Source of the DNA: Mycobacterium lepraemurium
GTDB lineage: Bacteria > Actinomycetota > Actinomycetes > Mycobacteriales > Mycobacteriaceae
Length of the DNA: 64,000 nt
Assembly: GCA_002291465.1 (NCBI GenBank)
Contig: CP021238.1
Span: 3,038,001 to 3,102,000, forward strand
Direction: 5' to 3'
Shown here: one piece after another, positions 62,911 through 64,000 of the stretch
How positions within the stretch are numbered: position 1 is the first letter of the stretch
Layout: each line of letters opens with the position of its first letter
Notes under the pieces: model-generated
Databases searched by the model: none
What the model was told of the DNA's origin: nothing
Seen by the model: only the letters and a program-made list of their open reading frames with translations
Position numbers and translations under genes: made by a program

Positions 62911-64000
62911 TCAGGCGCTGTGCTGACCGGCCCGCTCCCGCGCCGCGCGCAACCTCCGCAAGCTGCGGTCGCGGCCCAACAGCTGCAGCGACTCGAACAG
63001 CGGCGGGCTGATCGTCGTCCCAGTGGCGCCCACCCGGATCGGTCCGAACGCCTTGCGCAGTTTGAGGCCCAGGCCGTCGATGAGCACGCTCTTCAGCGCG
63101 GCCTCGATCTGCGGCGCCGCCCAGTCCGTCACGGCGTCCAGCGCGGGCAGCGCCGCGTCCAGCACCGCGGCGCCGTCGGGCCCCAGCTCCTCGGCGGCGG
63201 CCTTCGGGTCGATCGCGTACTCGTCGTCTTTGAGGAACTTCAACAGGTCCCACGCGTCGCCGAGCACCACGATTCGGGTCTGCACCAACTCGGCGGCGGT
63301 GGCGAACGCCGCGTCGTCGAGCGCGAAGCGATGCCCGTGGACGTCGAGGTAGTCGCGCAGCCTGGCGGCGAAGTCCGCGGCGGTCAGCATCCGGATGTGC
63401 TCGGCGTTGAGCGCGTCGGCCTTCTTCTGGTCGAAGCGGGCCGGATTGGAGTTGACGTCGACGACGTCGAAGGCGGCCACCATCTCGTCCAGGCTGAACA
63501 CGTCGCGGTCGTCGTCGATGGCCCAGCCCAGCAGCGCAAGGTAATTGAGCAGGCCTTCGGGGATGAAGCCGCGGTCGCGGTGGGCGAACAGGTTGGACTG
63601 CGGGTCGCGCTTGGAGAGCTTTTTGGTGCCCTCCCCCAATACCGTTGGCAGGTGGGCGAACTGCGGGATGCACTCGGCCACGCCGATCCGGATCAGCGCC
63701 TGATACAGCGCGAGCTGACGCGGTGTCGAGGGCAGCAGGTCCTCGCCGCGCAGCACGTGGGTGACCTTCATCAGCACGTCGTCGCACGGGTTGACCAACG
63801 TGTACAAGGGATCTCCGTTGGCGCGGGTCAACGCGAAATCGGGCACGGAGCCGGCGGCGAAGACGGTGCTGCCGCGGACCAGGTCGTCCCAGCCGAGATC
63901 TTCGTCGGGCATCCGCAGCCGCACCACCGGTTGGCGGCCCTCCGCCAGGAAGGCGGCGCGCTGCGAATCGGTGAGGTGGCGATCGAAGTTGTCGTAGCCC
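62911..64000 (-). CDS. gltX: Glutamyl-tRNA synthetase, C-terminal part (start beyond the window)
   Basis: About 363 residues of the class I synthetase are inside the window; the start and the HIGH motif lie beyond 64000. The KMSKS-like loop reads [10 protein letters not shown], preceded by [17 protein letters not shown]. The C-terminal anticodon-binding helical domain ends [16 protein letters not shown]. It is intact within the window. The two tRNAs it charges lie immediately downstream on the same strand. Confidence 0.97.
   Translation of the reverse strand, partial: GYDNFDRHLTDSQRAAFLAEGRQPVVRLRMPDEDLGWDDLVRGSTVFAAGSVPDFALTRANGDPLYTLVNPCDDVLMKVTHVLRGEDLLPSTPRQLALYQALIRIGVAECIPQFAHLPTVLGEGTKKLSKRDPQSNLFAHRDRGFIPEGLLNYLALLGWAIDDDRDVFSLDEMVAAFDVVDVNSNPARFDQKKADALNAEHIRMLTAADFAARLRDYLDVHGHRFALDDAAFATAAELVQTRIVVLGDAWDLLKFLKDDEYAIDPKAAAEELGPDGAAVLDAALPALDAVTDWAAPQIEAALKSVLIDGLGLKLRKAFGPIRVGATGTTISPPLFESLQLLGRDRSLRRLRAARERAGQHSA

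Overview
The window is high-GC (roughly 70%) actinobacterial DNA. Its gene order follows the Mycobacterium tuberculosis stretch Rv2913c to Rv2992c, and the proteins look like those of the M. avium complex. The M. tuberculosis PDIM/PGL lipid locus is absent: only one decayed membrane-protein gene lies between the sepIVA-like gene and the Rv2963-like permease. About 36 genes look intact, and about 20 carry frameshifts, nonsense codons, internal deletions or lost ends. The damage falls on dispensable genes. It spares ffh, ftsY, smc, rnc, coaD, rsmD, rpmB, ddlA, gpsA, leuC, leuD and gltX. An M. avium relative in reductive evolution is the simplest reading, and M. lepraemurium is my best guess. This is inference and has not been checked against any database.

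Layout. 1-4.6 kb: two broken amidohydrolase genes, then ffh. 4.7-7.2 kb: a truncated alpha/beta-hydrolase and a broken superfamily 2 helicase. 7.3-11.5 kb: a broken mmpL with intact mmpS and a divergent tetR that has an operator over its promoter. 11.6-15.8 kb: the amt-glnB-glnD nitrogen operon, of which only glnB is intact. 15.9-25.3 kb: ftsY, smc, acyP (dead), an OsmC-family gene, a dead LmbE-like gene, mutM, rnc, a DUF177 gene and sepIVA. 25.5-34.3 kb is the accessory, most decayed part: a membrane protein, a RicR/CsoR-type operator with its permease, a large cyclase-ATPase-LuxR regulator, a ThDP enzyme and a 13E12 HNH gene. 34.3-42.2 kb: coaD, rsmD, VKOR, DsbA-like, lipN, an aldo/keto reductase next to a remnant of its former tandem partner, an HNH pseudogene and recG. 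42.2-49.4 kb: a DAK2 pseudogene, a secreted lysozyme-like gene, rpmB and a cluster of mostly dead short-chain dehydrogenase and related genes. 49.5-64 kb is largely intact: ung, thiL, a DUF3515 gene, ddlA, gpsA, fbiD, ppk1, mutT1, hupB, leuCD with a divergent IclR regulator, an Rv2991-like flavin/F420 protein, tRNA-Glu, tRNA-Gln and the C-terminal part of gltX.

Working together: VKOR and the DsbA-like protein form an extracytoplasmic disulfide system, translationally coupled to rsmD. LeuCD and the IclR protein form a leucine-regulated unit. Ung, MutM, MutT1 and RecG cover DNA repair. Several intergenic regions carry long inverted repeats, including a short palindromic family present at least three times. 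I found no CRISPR array, prophage, insertion sequence or convincing new multi-gene system. The most informative content is the pattern of gene decay and the regulatory sites that can still be read.
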